This document shows positions 1 through 7,333 of a stretch of 18,134 bases of DNA, one piece after another. Position numbers and translations under genes: made by a program. Position 1 is the stretch's first letter; the number at the start of each line of letters is the position of its first letter. The notes under the pieces were generated by a model. It saw nothing but the letters and a program-made list of their open reading frames with translations. It made no database searches and was not told where the DNA came from. This DNA comes from Chloroflexia bacterium (lineage in GTDB: Bacteria > Chloroflexota > Chloroflexia > QHBQ01 > JADMIH01), in assembly GCA_025927935.1 (NCBI GenBank), contig JAICKM010000038.1, positions 1-18,134 on the forward strand, read 5' to 3'.

Positions 1-200
1 ACGATCTGCGATTGCGGATTGTAGTAGCCGCGGGCCAGGAAGTGGCCGCGCGTGTCCATCACATCCACAATGTCGCCGGGGTTGGGGCGGCCCTGGCTCC
101 TTTCGATCTCGTTGCCGTAGACCCAGGGATGGCCCTCCAGCCGCCGCTTCTGCCGCCCCGGCGCCAGGAACACTTTGTATTTGGCCGTCGTCGTCTTCAT
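1..200 (-). CDS. rlmI: RlmI-like class I SAM-dependent 23S rRNA (cytosine-C5) methyltransferase, N-terminal part (runs off window)
   Basis: Only the first 66 or so codons are present; the gene continues beyond base 1. The translation starts MKTTTAKYKV and carries the N-terminal PUA-domain pattern of the RlmI/YccW family: a GRQKRRLEGHPWVY block (about residues 15-28), PGDIVDV (about 42-48) and FLARGYYNPQSQI (about 54-66). In that family the PUA domain binds RNA and a downstream Rossmann domain methylates a cytosine of 23S rRNA; the catalytic part lies outside the window. The ATG (198-200) shares one base with the TGA stop of the upstream permease (TGATG), so translation is probably coupled and the gene is the last visible member of the ABC operon. 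The start has no strong Shine-Dalgarno of its own. Family assignment is fairly sure; the exact target base is inferred. Confidence 0.8.
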   Translation of the reverse strand, partial: MKTTTAKYKVFLAPGRQKRRLEGHPWVYGNEIERSQGRPNPGDIVDVMDTRGHFLARGYYNPQSQI

Positions 201-1030
201 CAGCTACGCAACACCATCAGGCTGCCCGATTCGTAGCGGCGCAGCCCGCGATAGAACAGCAGCACGGCCCCCACCAGCAACCCGGCGGCAAAACCGATCT
301 CGATCAGGAAGCTGCTCCAGTCGAACTGTTGCAGCAGCGCCGTGGGTAGGTGGGATACGAACCAGGCCGGGACCACCGTGAACATCAGCAGCTTGACCAC
401 GCCGTGGAACAGCGGCGTCGGATAGGTCGAGAGCGTGACCAGCCCGTTGAACACCTGCATCGCCAGCCCCTCCGTATTGCCCATCCAGAAGGCCAGCGAA
501 CCCAGGACGATAAAAAAGCCGAGGAACACCATCGCCCCGCAGAGCGCCAGCACGACGAACAGCAGGATTCGTTCCGGCGTGGGATGCAGGAAGGCGGCGA
601 ACAGCCCGAAGCCGAACAGGATGTCGCCCAGCGCGGGCAGGTCCATCTTACTGATCAGCACATGGAGCAGCACGTTCTTGGGCAGCGCCAGGTAATAGTC
701 GAGTTCGCCCTGCGCGATGATGCGCGGCAGTTGCTGCACGTTGCCGAAGAAGCCCATGCCCAGGCCGAACCCGGCCCCGGTGATGGCCCAGATGGTCAGC
801 ACATCGTCGATGCGCCAGCCGTTGAGCACGGGGAAGCGCCCGAAGTAGAGCACCCAGAACGTGACCCACATCACGTCGTTGAGCAGCATGCCGAAGACCT
901 GGCTGATGAACGGTCCGCGATATTCCAGCGTGATTTGCAGGTTGAGCTTGACGGCGTCGAGAAAGAAGCGCGCGTGGGCGGCCAGCCGCCCGCCCAAAGA
1001 CGCGGCGCGTTGTTGGATCTCCATCCTCAT
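200..1030 (-). CDS. ABC-2 family exporter permease (COG3694-like)
   Basis: 276-residue integral membrane protein with about six predicted transmembrane segments (roughly residues 45-65, 75-95, 120-150, 152-178, 185-215, 235-260). The motif GELDYYLALPKN (about 108-119) after the second hydrophobic hairpin is typical of the ABC-2 permeases that pair with COG4586 ATPases. It should form half of the membrane channel of an efflux ABC transporter of unknown substrate. The first ATG (1030) is preceded by AAAGGAGG with 8 bases of spacing, which favours it over the ATG two codons on. It begins 16 bp after the stop of the other permease and its own stop overlaps the rlmI start. Substrate cannot be read from the sequence. 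Confidence 0.88.
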   Translation of the reverse strand: MRMEIQQRAASLGGRLAAHARFFLDAVKLNLQITLEYRGPFISQVFGMLLNDVMWVTFWVLYFGRFPVLNGWRIDDVLTIWAITGAGFGLGMGFFGNVQQLPRIIAQGELDYYLALPKNVLLHVLISKMDLPALGDILFGFGLFAAFLHPTPERILLFVVLALCGAMVFLGFFIVLGSLAFWMGNTEGLAMQVFNGLVTLSTYPTPLFHGVVKLLMFTVVPAWFVSHLPTALLQQFDWSSFLIEIGFAAGLLVGAVLLFYRGLRRYESGSLMVLRS

Positions 1031-1046
1031 CGGGTGCGCCTCCTTT

Positions 1047-1922
1047 CTATCCGCCGTTGATATTGACCTGGCGCGCGCCCCGCCGGAAGACCAGGCTGAC
1101 CAGCGCGCCCATGATCACAATAGTAATGCTTTGCTTGAGCAACATATCCCAGAAGATCATGCTGTCGAAGCTGACAAAACTCCGCGCCGGACCATAGACG
1201 ATGAAACCGAACGGCAGCCATTCGACGATCTGCCGCGCCCAGTCGGGGAAGATGTTCAGCGGCAGCATCGTGCCGCCCAGCAGCAACAGGAAGCGGCTGT
1301 AGATCAGGATAAAGGCATAGCTGTCCTCGACCCAGAAGGCGAGCAACCCCAGCGTGCAGAGGGCCAGGAAGTCGATGGCCCAGGCTCCGACGACCAGCAG
1401 CGCCGTTGCCGCCAGGCCGCCCGCCGTGAAGGGGATCGGCCCGACCAGCAGCAGGCAAAGGCCGATGGTGATCGCCAGGTTCAGGACGAAGCGCACGAAC
1501 CGCTCGCCGGTGTATTCGGCGGCCATGTACAGGATATAACTGTAGGGCTTGTTGAGCCGGTAGGCCAGGTCGCCCGACTTCACTTCCTGATCGATGCGCT
1601 GAGCCAGCCGCGGCGCAGACAGGATGATTGCTTCGGCGAAGGCGAAGTACCAGATCATCTGGCCAATGTTGTAGCCGCCGATGGTTGGCGTGCCCAGCAC
1701 GCCGTAGGTGACGTGCCAGAGTTGCAGGAAGACGTAGACGAGCACGACCAGGAAGAAACTGCGCAAGACCACCTCGCCCGCGTAGGCGAGGTTGTTGGCG
1801 ATGCTCATACGCAGCACGGCGCCGTACTTGCCCAGCCGCGCTGGAAACGGTCCCGGCCCGCGCAGCCCGGCAATAGGCAGCGCGCTCTGGTCGGCTTGTG
1901 GATTGCCGGCGATGCTGCTCAT
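1047..1922 (-). CDS. ABC-2 family exporter permease (COG4587-like)
   Basis: 291-residue membrane protein with about six transmembrane segments after a roughly 35-residue cytoplasmic N-terminus. It has the EVKSGDLAYRLNKPYSY motif (about residues 113-127) that characterises the first permease of COG4586/4587/3694 exporters. It is expected to heterodimerise with the neighbouring permease and couple to the ATPase. The start is the ATG at 1920-1922, which overlaps the ATPase stop as ATGA. The open frame runs further upstream to 2294, but that extension is low-complexity antisense of the ATPase gene and lacks membrane or family character, so it was excluded. An AGGTG at 5 bases spacing may serve as ribosome binding site. 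Substrate unknown; related systems export lipids or drugs, which is only an analogy. Confidence 0.88.
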   Translation of the reverse strand: MSSIAGNPQADQSALPIAGLRGPGPFPARLGKYGAVLRMSIANNLAYAGEVVLRSFFLVVLVYVFLQLWHVTYGVLGTPTIGGYNIGQMIWYFAFAEAIILSAPRLAQRIDQEVKSGDLAYRLNKPYSYILYMAAEYTGERFVRFVLNLAITIGLCLLLVGPIPFTAGGLAATALLVVGAWAIDFLALCTLGLLAFWVEDSYAFILIYSRFLLLLGGTMLPLNIFPDWARQIVEWLPFGFIVYGPARSFVSFDSMIFWDMLLKQSITIVIMGALVSLVFRRGARQVNINGG

Positions 1923-2962
1923 GACGGCACCTGCACGGCCACAGGCGGCGCCACGGCGCCCGCGGGCGGGGCGCTCTCCGCCGGTTGCGCGTAAATGGCG
2001 GCGATGATCTGCTCCAGCGGAGGGTCCTCGATGGTGATGTCCGCCACCTGGTACTGGCCCACCAGCCGCCCGATCACCGCGTCGATGCCCGTGACGGTCG
2101 TATCGACTTGCAGCTTCGCCCCATAGGTGCTGGTCTTCAGCACGGTGGCGCCCGGCAATTGCAAGCCCTCCGGCGGCACCGGGTTTTGCAGCTTCAGATC
2201 GACGATCTTGTGTTGCAGGTACCGGCGGCGCAGCGTGCTCACGCTCGTGTTCAGGATCATCGTGCCGTGGTTGATCACGATGACCCGCTTGCACAACTGC
2301 TCGATGTCGCCCGCATCGTGCGAGGTCAGAAACACCGTCACCTGTTCCTCGCGGTTCAATTGCCGGATCAGGTCGCGGATGCGCTGCTTGGTGACGACAT
2401 CCAGGCCGATGGTTGGCTCGTCCAGGAACAGCACCTGCGGCCGGTGGATCAACGCGGCGGCGAACTCGCAGCGCATCCGCTCACCCAGGCTGAGCCGGCG
2501 CGCGGGCGTGTTGACCAGCCCGGCAATGTCGAACACCTCGATCAGGTAGTCGCGGCGGGCGCGGTAAGCGCGGTCGTCCAGTTCATAGATGCGCGCGAGC
2601 AGGTTGAAGGTATCCAGCGGCGGCAGGTGGATCCAGAGCTGCGACTTCTGGCCGAAGACCGAGGCGATGTTGAAGGCCAGCCGCTCGCGGTCGCGCCAGG
2701 GCGTCAGCCCCAGCACCTGGGCACGGCCTCCGCTGGGGTAGAGGATGCCGGTCAGCATCTTGATCGTGGTCGACTTGCCCGCGCCGTTCGGCCCGATGAA
2801 GGCCAGCAACTCGCCGCGCTCGCAACGGAGGCTGATGTCCTTGACCGCCTCGACCACCTGGTAGTCGGGCCGCACCATCGCCTTCAGGCTGCCGCGCAGC
2901 CCCGCTTCCTTGCGCTTGCTGCGAAAGGTTTTCCGCAGGTCGTCCACTTCGATGATTGCCAT
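1919..2962 (-). CDS. ABC transporter ATP-binding protein (COG4586-like, ABC-2 exporter)
   Basis: 347-residue ATPase that powers the two following permeases. Visible motifs: Walker A GPNGAGKST (57-65), Q-loop FGQ (Q105), signature LSLGE (157-161, a variant of LSGGQ), Walker B LFLDEP (178-183) and switch histidine H215 in TSHD. A roughly 100-residue C-terminal extension after the nucleotide-binding domain, ending in a Pro/Ala-rich tail, is usual for drug/lipid exporter ATPases of this group. AGAGGTGA sits just before the ATG at 2962. First gene of a tightly overlapping operon (4-bp overlap with permease 1), probably driven by the extended -10 promoter near 3022-3051. LSLGE rather than LSGGE is typical of COG4586 and not a defect. 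The substrate is not evident. Confidence 0.93.
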   Translation of the reverse strand: MAIIEVDDLRKTFRSKRKEAGLRGSLKAMVRPDYQVVEAVKDISLRCERGELLAFIGPNGAGKSTTIKMLTGILYPSGGRAQVLGLTPWRDRERLAFNIASVFGQKSQLWIHLPPLDTFNLLARIYELDDRAYRARRDYLIEVFDIAGLVNTPARRLSLGERMRCEFAAALIHRPQVLFLDEPTIGLDVVTKQRIRDLIRQLNREEQVTVFLTSHDAGDIEQLCKRVIVINHGTMILNTSVSTLRRRYLQHKIVDLKLQNPVPPEGLQLPGATVLKTSTYGAKLQVDTTVTGIDAVIGRLVGQYQVADITIEDPPLEQIIAAIYAQPAESAPPAGAVAPPVAVQVPS

Positions 2963-3021
2963 AGCTCACCTCTCCGATCAGGATCGCCTGAATATCGACG
3001 GCTACCGATCCATTGTGGGTA

Positions 3022-3051
3022 ATTGTAGCACGCGCCTCGCGTGTGCCGCAA
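3022..3051 (-). promoter_or_regulatory. Probable promoter of the ABC exporter operon
   Basis: On the minus strand an extended -10 TGCTACAAT (3022-3030) lies 18 bp downstream of a TTGCGG box (3046-3051) that partly matches the -35 consensus. Transcription would start near 3015, giving a leader of about 50 bases before the ATPase ATG at 2962. Read directly from sequence; no experimental support. Confidence 0.5.
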
Positions 3052-3127
3052 TCGGCGAGGGGTGTAGCCGCTTTCGCTCGGAAGGAGTACGACTAACGGC
3101 GGGGCCGGGAACTGCGTCTCCCCGGCG

Positions 3128-3157
3128 ATGACAGCCCCGCAGCCGGGATGGTATACT
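3128..3157 (+). promoter_or_regulatory. Probable promoter of the AAC(3)-like gene
   Basis: ATGACA (3128-3133, five of six -35 consensus bases), an 18-bp spacer and TATACT (3152-3157, five of six -10 bases) preceded by TGG, which makes an extended -10. The start point would be near 3164, about 57 bases before the GTG at 3222. It is divergent from the ABC operon promoter about 100 bp away. Confidence 0.6.
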
Positions 3158-3221
3158 GCCTGCGGACAAACGGACCCGCGCCCGGCATCTGCTACCCGGC
3201 GGGCCTTGTCCGGAGGAACCC

Positions 3222-4043
3222 GTGAGCGAGAAGAAATCGATCCAGGATGTGGATAGCCCGCGCACCCGCGCCACGCTGGCCGCCGACCTGCGCGCGCTTG
3301 GTCTGGAGCCGGGCATGACCGTGCTGGTGCATTCGTCCCTGAGCGCCATCGGCTATGTAACCGGCGGCGCGGTGGCCGTGGTGCAGGCGCTGATGGACGT
3401 GCTGGCCCCGGCCGGCACGCTGGTCATGCCCACCCATACCTCGGAGAACTCCGAGCCGTCCTACTGGCAGCACCCGCCGGTGCCCGCCGCCTGGTGGCCG
3501 ATCATCCGCGACTCCTTCCCCGCCTTTGACCCGGCCATCACCCCGACTCGCCAGATGGGCCGTATCGTCGAGATCTTCCGCACCTGGCCCGGCGTGCGTC
3601 GCAGCAACCACCCGGCGCTGTCGTTTGCCGCCTGGGGCCGCCACGCCGCCTTCGTCACCGCCGATCACGCGCTGGAGTATTCGCTGGGCGAGCAATCGCC
3701 GCTGGCCCGTGTCTACGACCTCGATGGTTCGGTGCTGTTGCTGGGTATCGGCCACGGTAATAACACCTCGCTGCACCTGGGCGAGTACCGCGCGGGTACG
3801 TCGGGTGAAGAGCTACAGGGCGCTGCCATGCTCGAAGACGGCCGGCGCGTCTGGAAGACCTACCGCGACACCGCCTGGAACGACGACCCGTTCCCCGAAA
3901 TCGGCGCGGCCTTTGACGCCACCGGCCAGACCCGGATCGGCAAGATCGGCTCGGCGGAATCGCGGCTGTTCCGCCAGCGCGCCGCCGTGGACTTCGCCCG
4001 GCAGTGGCTGGCGGCGCGCGCCGCTGCGGCCCGGCAGCCGTAA
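3222..4043 (+). CDS. AAC(3)-family aminoglycoside-type N-acetyltransferase (Antibiotic_NAT)
   Basis: 273 residues, normal length for the acetyl-CoA-dependent AAC(3)/YokD/FrbF family (PF02522, COG2746). Conserved blocks are VLVHSSLSAIGYVTGG (35-49), LVMPTHT (67-73), RRSNHPALSFAAWG (126-139), a GEQSPL stretch (156-161) and LLLGIGHGNNTSLHLGEY (172-189). The GTG start at 3222 has GGAGG five bases upstream. Members acetylate the 3-amino group of 2-deoxystreptamine aminoglycosides, but many environmental homologues act on other amines or have no known substrate, so a resistance role is possible, not shown. It leads a plus-strand cluster: the methyltransferase starts 23 bases after its stop and a GNAT follows that. 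No sign of transfer: GC and codon use match the neighbours. Confidence 0.88.
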   Translation: MSEKKSIQDVDSPRTRATLAADLRALGLEPGMTVLVHSSLSAIGYVTGGAVAVVQALMDVLAPAGTLVMPTHTSENSEPSYWQHPPVPAAWWPIIRDSFPAFDPAITPTRQMGRIVEIFRTWPGVRRSNHPALSFAAWGRHAAFVTADHALEYSLGEQSPLARVYDLDGSVLLLGIGHGNNTSLHLGEYRAGTSGEELQGAAMLEDGRRVWKTYRDTAWNDDPFPEIGAAFDATGQTRIGKIGSAESRLFRQRAAVDFARQWLAARAAAARQP

Positions 4044-4066
4044 GCGGATTTCTCGGAGGTACGACC

Positions 4067-4804
4067 ATGTCGCACGCCGCCTATGACGCCATTGTCGATG
4101 ATTATGCCGCGTTCGTCGGAACCCACCTGGCCGAGGCCACGTCGGTGCTGGGTGTGGCGACGCGCGGCCTGCTGGATCTCGCCGGGCCGGTCGCCGGCCT
4201 CGCCGTCTGCGATCTCGGCTGCGGCGAGGGCCACCTGGCCCGCTACCTGGCCGGGCAAGGGAGTCAGGTCGTCGGGGTGGACATCTCCGCCGCCCTGCTG
4301 CAACTGGCGCGGGCGCGCTCCGGCCCGGATGTACGCTTCGTGCAGGACGACGCGCAACAGTTGCGGACCTTGCCCGACGGCGCCTTTGATCTGATGGTCA
4401 GCAACCTGGCGCTGATGGATATCCCCGATCTGGCGGCGACGTATGCCGCCGTGCAGCGCGTATTGCGGCCCGGCGGGCGGTTCGTGTTTGCCGTCACCCA
4501 TCCCTGCTTCCAGGCGCCCGGCACGCGGATCGAAACCGATGCGGCAGGTAACTTCCAGGCGCGCGCCGTCGCCCGCTACACCGAGGAAGGGTTCTGGCGT
4601 TCCGCCAACCCCGCGGGTATCCGCGGCAAGGTGGGCGCCTATCACCGCACGTTGGCGACATACCTCAACACATTGCTCGCCGCCGGCTTCATGCTGACCC
4701 GGCTGGCCGAACCGGCGCCGCCGCCCGGTGTCTACTCCGACCCATACACCCAGGCCCAGGTCCAGGTGCCCGCCGTGCTCGTCGTGGAGGCGGGCCGCCC
4801 ATGA
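4067..4804 (+). CDS. Class I SAM-dependent methyltransferase
   Basis: 245-residue small-molecule-type methyltransferase. SAM-binding motif I is VCDLGCGEG (47-55), the acidic end of strand 2 is VDIS (71-74), an acidic QDD lies at 93-95, motif IV is FDLMVSNLALMDIPD (107-121) and post-IV is LRPGGRFVFAVTHPCF (133-148). This pattern fits Methyltransf_11/25 proteins; HPCF after the fifth strand is common in UbiE/BioC-like enzymes of unknown substrate. The start is the ATG at 4067, with GGAGG seven bases upstream; the frame also opens at 4004 but that would overlap the acetyltransferase and lacks a ribosome site. Its stop overlaps the next ATG as ATGA, so it is translationally coupled to the GNAT gene. 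Substrate unknown. Confidence 0.88.
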   Translation: MSHAAYDAIVDDYAAFVGTHLAEATSVLGVATRGLLDLAGPVAGLAVCDLGCGEGHLARYLAGQGSQVVGVDISAALLQLARARSGPDVRFVQDDAQQLRTLPDGAFDLMVSNLALMDIPDLAATYAAVQRVLRPGGRFVFAVTHPCFQAPGTRIETDAAGNFQARAVARYTEEGFWRSANPAGIRGKVGAYHRTLATYLNTLLAAGFMLTRLAEPAPPPGVYSDPYTQAQVQVPAVLVVEAGRP

Positions 4805-5280
4805 GCAACGTGGATACACCGGATGCCCAGGGGATCCGTCTCGTCCTGACGGATCCGGCCAACGACGCGGATCGCGACTATCTCGATGCGCGCCTGAAGG
4901 AATACAACAATACCCGGTCGGAGTACTTCCGCGAGTCGCGGCTGCCGGGGCAGGGCGCGCAGCCGCTCGACATCTATCTGCGTGATGCCGCCGGGGGCAT
5001 CCCCGGCGGGCTGGTCGCGTTCACCATCTGGGGCCGGCTGGACCTGGATGTGCGCTGGCTGGACGATTCGCTGCGCGGACACGCCTACAGCACCCGGCTG
5101 GTGCAGACGGCCGAGGCCGAAGCGCGGCGCCGGGGCTGCGCACACGCCCACCTGCGCATCTTCAGCTTCCAGGCGCGCGGCTTCTACGAGAAATGTGGCT
5201 ACCGGGTGATCGGCGCGCTGGAGGGCTATCCGCCCGGCCAGACCTTCTATTGGATGCACATGGATTTCACGGACGCATAA
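4801..5280 (+). CDS. GNAT-family N-acetyltransferase
   Basis: 159 residues. The core GNAT layout is visible: a strand with VRWLDDSLRGHAYSTRLVQTAE (84-105), where RGHAY (92-96) takes the place of the usual Q/RxxGxG/A acetyl-CoA loop, then a helix, HAHLRIFSF (115-123) and QARGFYEKCGYRVIG (124-138), which is the standard C-terminal acetyl-CoA binding/catalytic region. YPPGQTFYWMHMDF forms the last strand. Related proteins ending with this pattern are often annotated only as GNAT enzymes. It starts inside the methyltransferase stop (ATGA), so the pair is co-translated. The loop lacks the second glycine of the strict motif (H94, A95, Y96), which is frequent in this subgroup. Substrate unknown. Confidence 0.85.
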   Translation: MSNVDTPDAQGIRLVLTDPANDADRDYLDARLKEYNNTRSEYFRESRLPGQGAQPLDIYLRDAAGGIPGGLVAFTIWGRLDLDVRWLDDSLRGHAYSTRLVQTAEAEARRRGCAHAHLRIFSFQARGFYEKCGYRVIGALEGYPPGQTFYWMHMDFTDA

Positions 5281-5326
5281 GCGAGCGGTAGATTGCGCTT
5301 GTCCCGCCCGGAAAGGATCCCCGCCC

Positions 5327-5862
5327 ATGCACGGTGTCGTTTCCCTGCTCGATGCGCAGCATTACCAGGCCGTCGAAAGCCTCTGGGCCGAACTGGCGGC
5401 AACATGCGGCCTGCGCGGCGTGTATGTTACCCCGTTCCCGCACTTCAGCTATCATGTCGCGGCGGAATATGACCTGCTCGCGCTGGAGACCGTGCTACGC
5501 GACTTCGCCTGCCGGCAGGCGCCCTTCCGCGTTACGGCGACGGGGCTGGGCATCTTTACGGGGGTCTCACCAGTAGTCTATATCCCGGTCGTGCGCGACC
5601 CCGCGCTGACCGCCTTCCACCAGGCCCTCTGGCCCCGGTTCGCTGCGTCTCCCGCGACGGCAGCGCCTACTACGCGCCTGCGGCCTGGATGCCGCATATC
5701 ACTCTCGTCTTCGGCGACGCTACCCCCGCCCACGTGCCGGATGTGCTGCGGCTGTTGGGCGCCCGCTCCTTCAACTGGGATATCGCGGTCGATAACCTGG
5801 CGCTCATCTACGACAGCGGCGCCGGGCAAACGGTGCGAGCGCGTTTCGATTTGGGTCGCTAG
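5327..5862 (+). pseudogene. 2H phosphoesterase ('2'-5' RNA ligase') family gene broken by a frameshift
   Basis: The frame opened by the ATG at 5327 encodes a good 2H phosphoesterase N-terminus with the first H-x-S motif PHFSY (H39) and then GLGIFTGVSPVVYIPVVRD. Similarity ends near base 5640. From there the frame one base back continues the same family: PVRCVSRDGSAYYAPAAWM, then the second H-x-T motif PHITLVFGD (His codon 5695-5697), and NLALIYDS, to a TAG at 5860-5862. Both halves joined give about 178 residues, the normal size. The shift is explained by loss of one base, probably in the CCCC run at 5633-5636. This may be a true inactivation, a sequencing error or, less likely, recoding. An AAGGA precedes the start, and the gene lies 46 bp after the GNAT gene. 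Members act on RNA or nucleotide 2',3'-cyclic phosphates or 2'-5' bonds. Confidence 0.8.
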
Positions 5863-5909
5863 GCACAATCAGCCGCGCATTGAGTGGGCGCGCCGTCTCC
5901 GTAAAGAGC

Positions 5910-5935
5910 GGGGGGCCAGTGTGCACCGGCCCCCC
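5910..5935. terminator. Hairpin between convergent genes, probable bidirectional terminator
   Basis: GGGGGGCC (5910-5917) and GGCCCCCC (5928-5935) pair over 8 bp with a 10-base loop. It lies between the convergent 2H phosphoesterase and CoA-transferase genes. There is no clear U-tract on either strand (CTTTA follows on the minus strand), so termination is likely but not certain. Confidence 0.5.
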
Positions 5936-5976
5936 AAAGGGACTCTATGGCGCCGCCTGGTGCGGCGGCCGCCCGC

Positions 5977-7320
5977 TCAGAGCAGGTGCCGGGCGCGGGC
6001 GGCGGCCTCCAAGTCAGCACGGAAATCGGGATGCGCGATGGCGATGAGTGCTGCGGCCCGCTGGTGCACCGTCTTGCCGAACAGATAGGCCACCCCGTAC
6101 TCGGTGACGATATAGTGTACGTCGTTGCGCGAGGTCGTGACCCCGGCCCCCGGCTCCAGCGTCGAGACGATGCGCGAGACGGTGCCGCTTAGGGCCGTCG
6201 AGGGCAGCGCGATGATCGGCTTCCCGCCCTTCGAGCGGGCGGCGCCGCGAATAAAGTCGGCCTGCCCGCCCACGCCGCTGTAGAACCGGGTGCCAATCGA
6301 GTCGGCGCAGACCTGGCCGGTCAAATCGACTTGCAGCGCGGCGTTGATGGCGACCATCTTGTCGTTGCGGCTGATGGTGAAAGGGTCGTTGGTGAAGTCC
6401 GTGGTCCGCATCTCAATAATCGGATTGTTGTGGACGAAGCGGTAGATGCGCTCGGTGCCCAGGACAAAGCCCGCGACCAACTTGCCGGGGAGCAGCGTCT
6501 TGCGCGCGCCGGTAATCACCCCCCGTTGCACCAGGTCGATAATCCCATCGGAGAACATCTCACTATGGACGCCCAGGTCGCGCTTGTCGCCCAGGTAGTC
6601 GAGCACGGCGTTCGGGATCGCCCCGATACCCATTTGCAGGGTCGATCCGTCGTCGATCAGATCGGCGATGTGGCGGCCGATGCGGCTGTAGATCGGCGCC
6701 GGTTCGCCTTGCCGCAATTCGGGGAGTGGGTAATCGACCTCCACGCAATAATCGATCTGGCTCACATGGATGAACGAGTTGCCCCACACACGGGGCATGC
6801 GCGGGTTGATTTCGGCGATGACCACACGGGCGCTTTCAACCGCCGGCTTGGTCACGCCCACTTCCACGCCATAGCTGCAATAGCCATGCGAGTCGGGCGG
6901 CGACACCGCGATCAGGGCCACGTCGATAGGCAGATGGCCTTCGCGGAACAGGCGCGGAACCTCCGACAGAAACACCGGGGTAAAATCGGCCCGGCCTTGC
7001 TGCACGGCGGCGCGCACGTTAGGCCCGATGAACAGCGAGTTATCGCGGAAGGCGCTGGACACCTCCGGTGTCACCCAGGCCGATGTGCCTGCGGTCAAGA
7101 TATGGATGATTTCGACATCCCGCAATTCGGGCGCGCGCCGGGCCAGTTCCCCGGCCAGCACCATCGGCACCCCACAGCCGCCCCCGATATACACGCGCTG
7201 GCCGGACCGGACCACCTTCACGGCGTCCGCCGCGCTGGTCCACCGGACGGTGGGCGCCACGGGCGGCAGCAGCGTGAAGGCAGGGATGGACGGGTCCGTC
7301 GTTTCGAGTAACGTATCCAT
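5977..7320 (-). CDS. Acetyl-CoA hydrolase/transferase family protein (4-hydroxybutyrate/acetate CoA-transferase-like)
   Basis: 447-residue CoA-transferase of the Cat2/AbfT/acetyl-CoA hydrolase family, cytoplasmic. It moves CoA between an acyl-CoA and a carboxylate (acetate, succinate, 4-hydroxybutyrate or propionate; which one cannot be told). Visible: GQRVYIGGGCGVP (40-52) in the N-terminal domain, SPPDSHGYCSYGVEVG (140-155), GIGAIPNAVL (231-240), HSEMFSDG (252-259) whose E254 aligns with the catalytic glutamate forming the gamma-glutamyl-CoA thioester, and FYSGVGGQADFIRGA (346-360). The ATG at 7320 is preceded by AGGAG at ten bases, which overlaps the stop of the CBS-protein gene 13 bp upstream. 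The two genes therefore form an operon, which suggests that the CBS protein regulates the enzyme or its pathway. Full length, no missing motif seen. Confidence 0.9.
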   Translation of the reverse strand: MDTLLETTDPSIPAFTLLPPVAPTVRWTSAADAVKVVRSGQRVYIGGGCGVPMVLAGELARRAPELRDVEIIHILTAGTSAWVTPEVSSAFRDNSLFIGPNVRAAVQQGRADFTPVFLSEVPRLFREGHLPIDVALIAVSPPDSHGYCSYGVEVGVTKPAVESARVVIAEINPRMPRVWGNSFIHVSQIDYCVEVDYPLPELRQGEPAPIYSRIGRHIADLIDDGSTLQMGIGAIPNAVLDYLGDKRDLGVHSEMFSDGIIDLVQRGVITGARKTLLPGKLVAGFVLGTERIYRFVHNNPIIEMRTTDFTNDPFTISRNDKMVAINAALQVDLTGQVCADSIGTRFYSGVGGQADFIRGAARSKGGKPIIALPSTALSGTVSRIVSTLEPGAGVTTSRNDVHYIVTEYGVAYLFGKTVHQRAAALIAIAHPDFRADLEAAARARHLL

Positions 7321-7333
7321 GAAAACGAAGCTC

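Noticed and set aside
350..1994. Long plus-strand open frames opposite the two permease genes
   Set aside because: They are rich in Arg/His/Gln/Pro, have no recognisable domain, and lie opposite well-supported permeases; typical shadows in high-GC DNA.
1923..2294. Upstream extension of the first permease frame to 2294
   Set aside because: It is antisense-frame translation of the ATPase gene, charged and repetitive, with no membrane or family character; the ATGA overlap at 1919-1922 gives a natural start.
4004..4066. Earlier start of the methyltransferase inside the AAC(3)-like gene
   Set aside because: No ribosome site there, whereas GGAGG precedes the ATG at 4067 and the family N-terminus fits that start.
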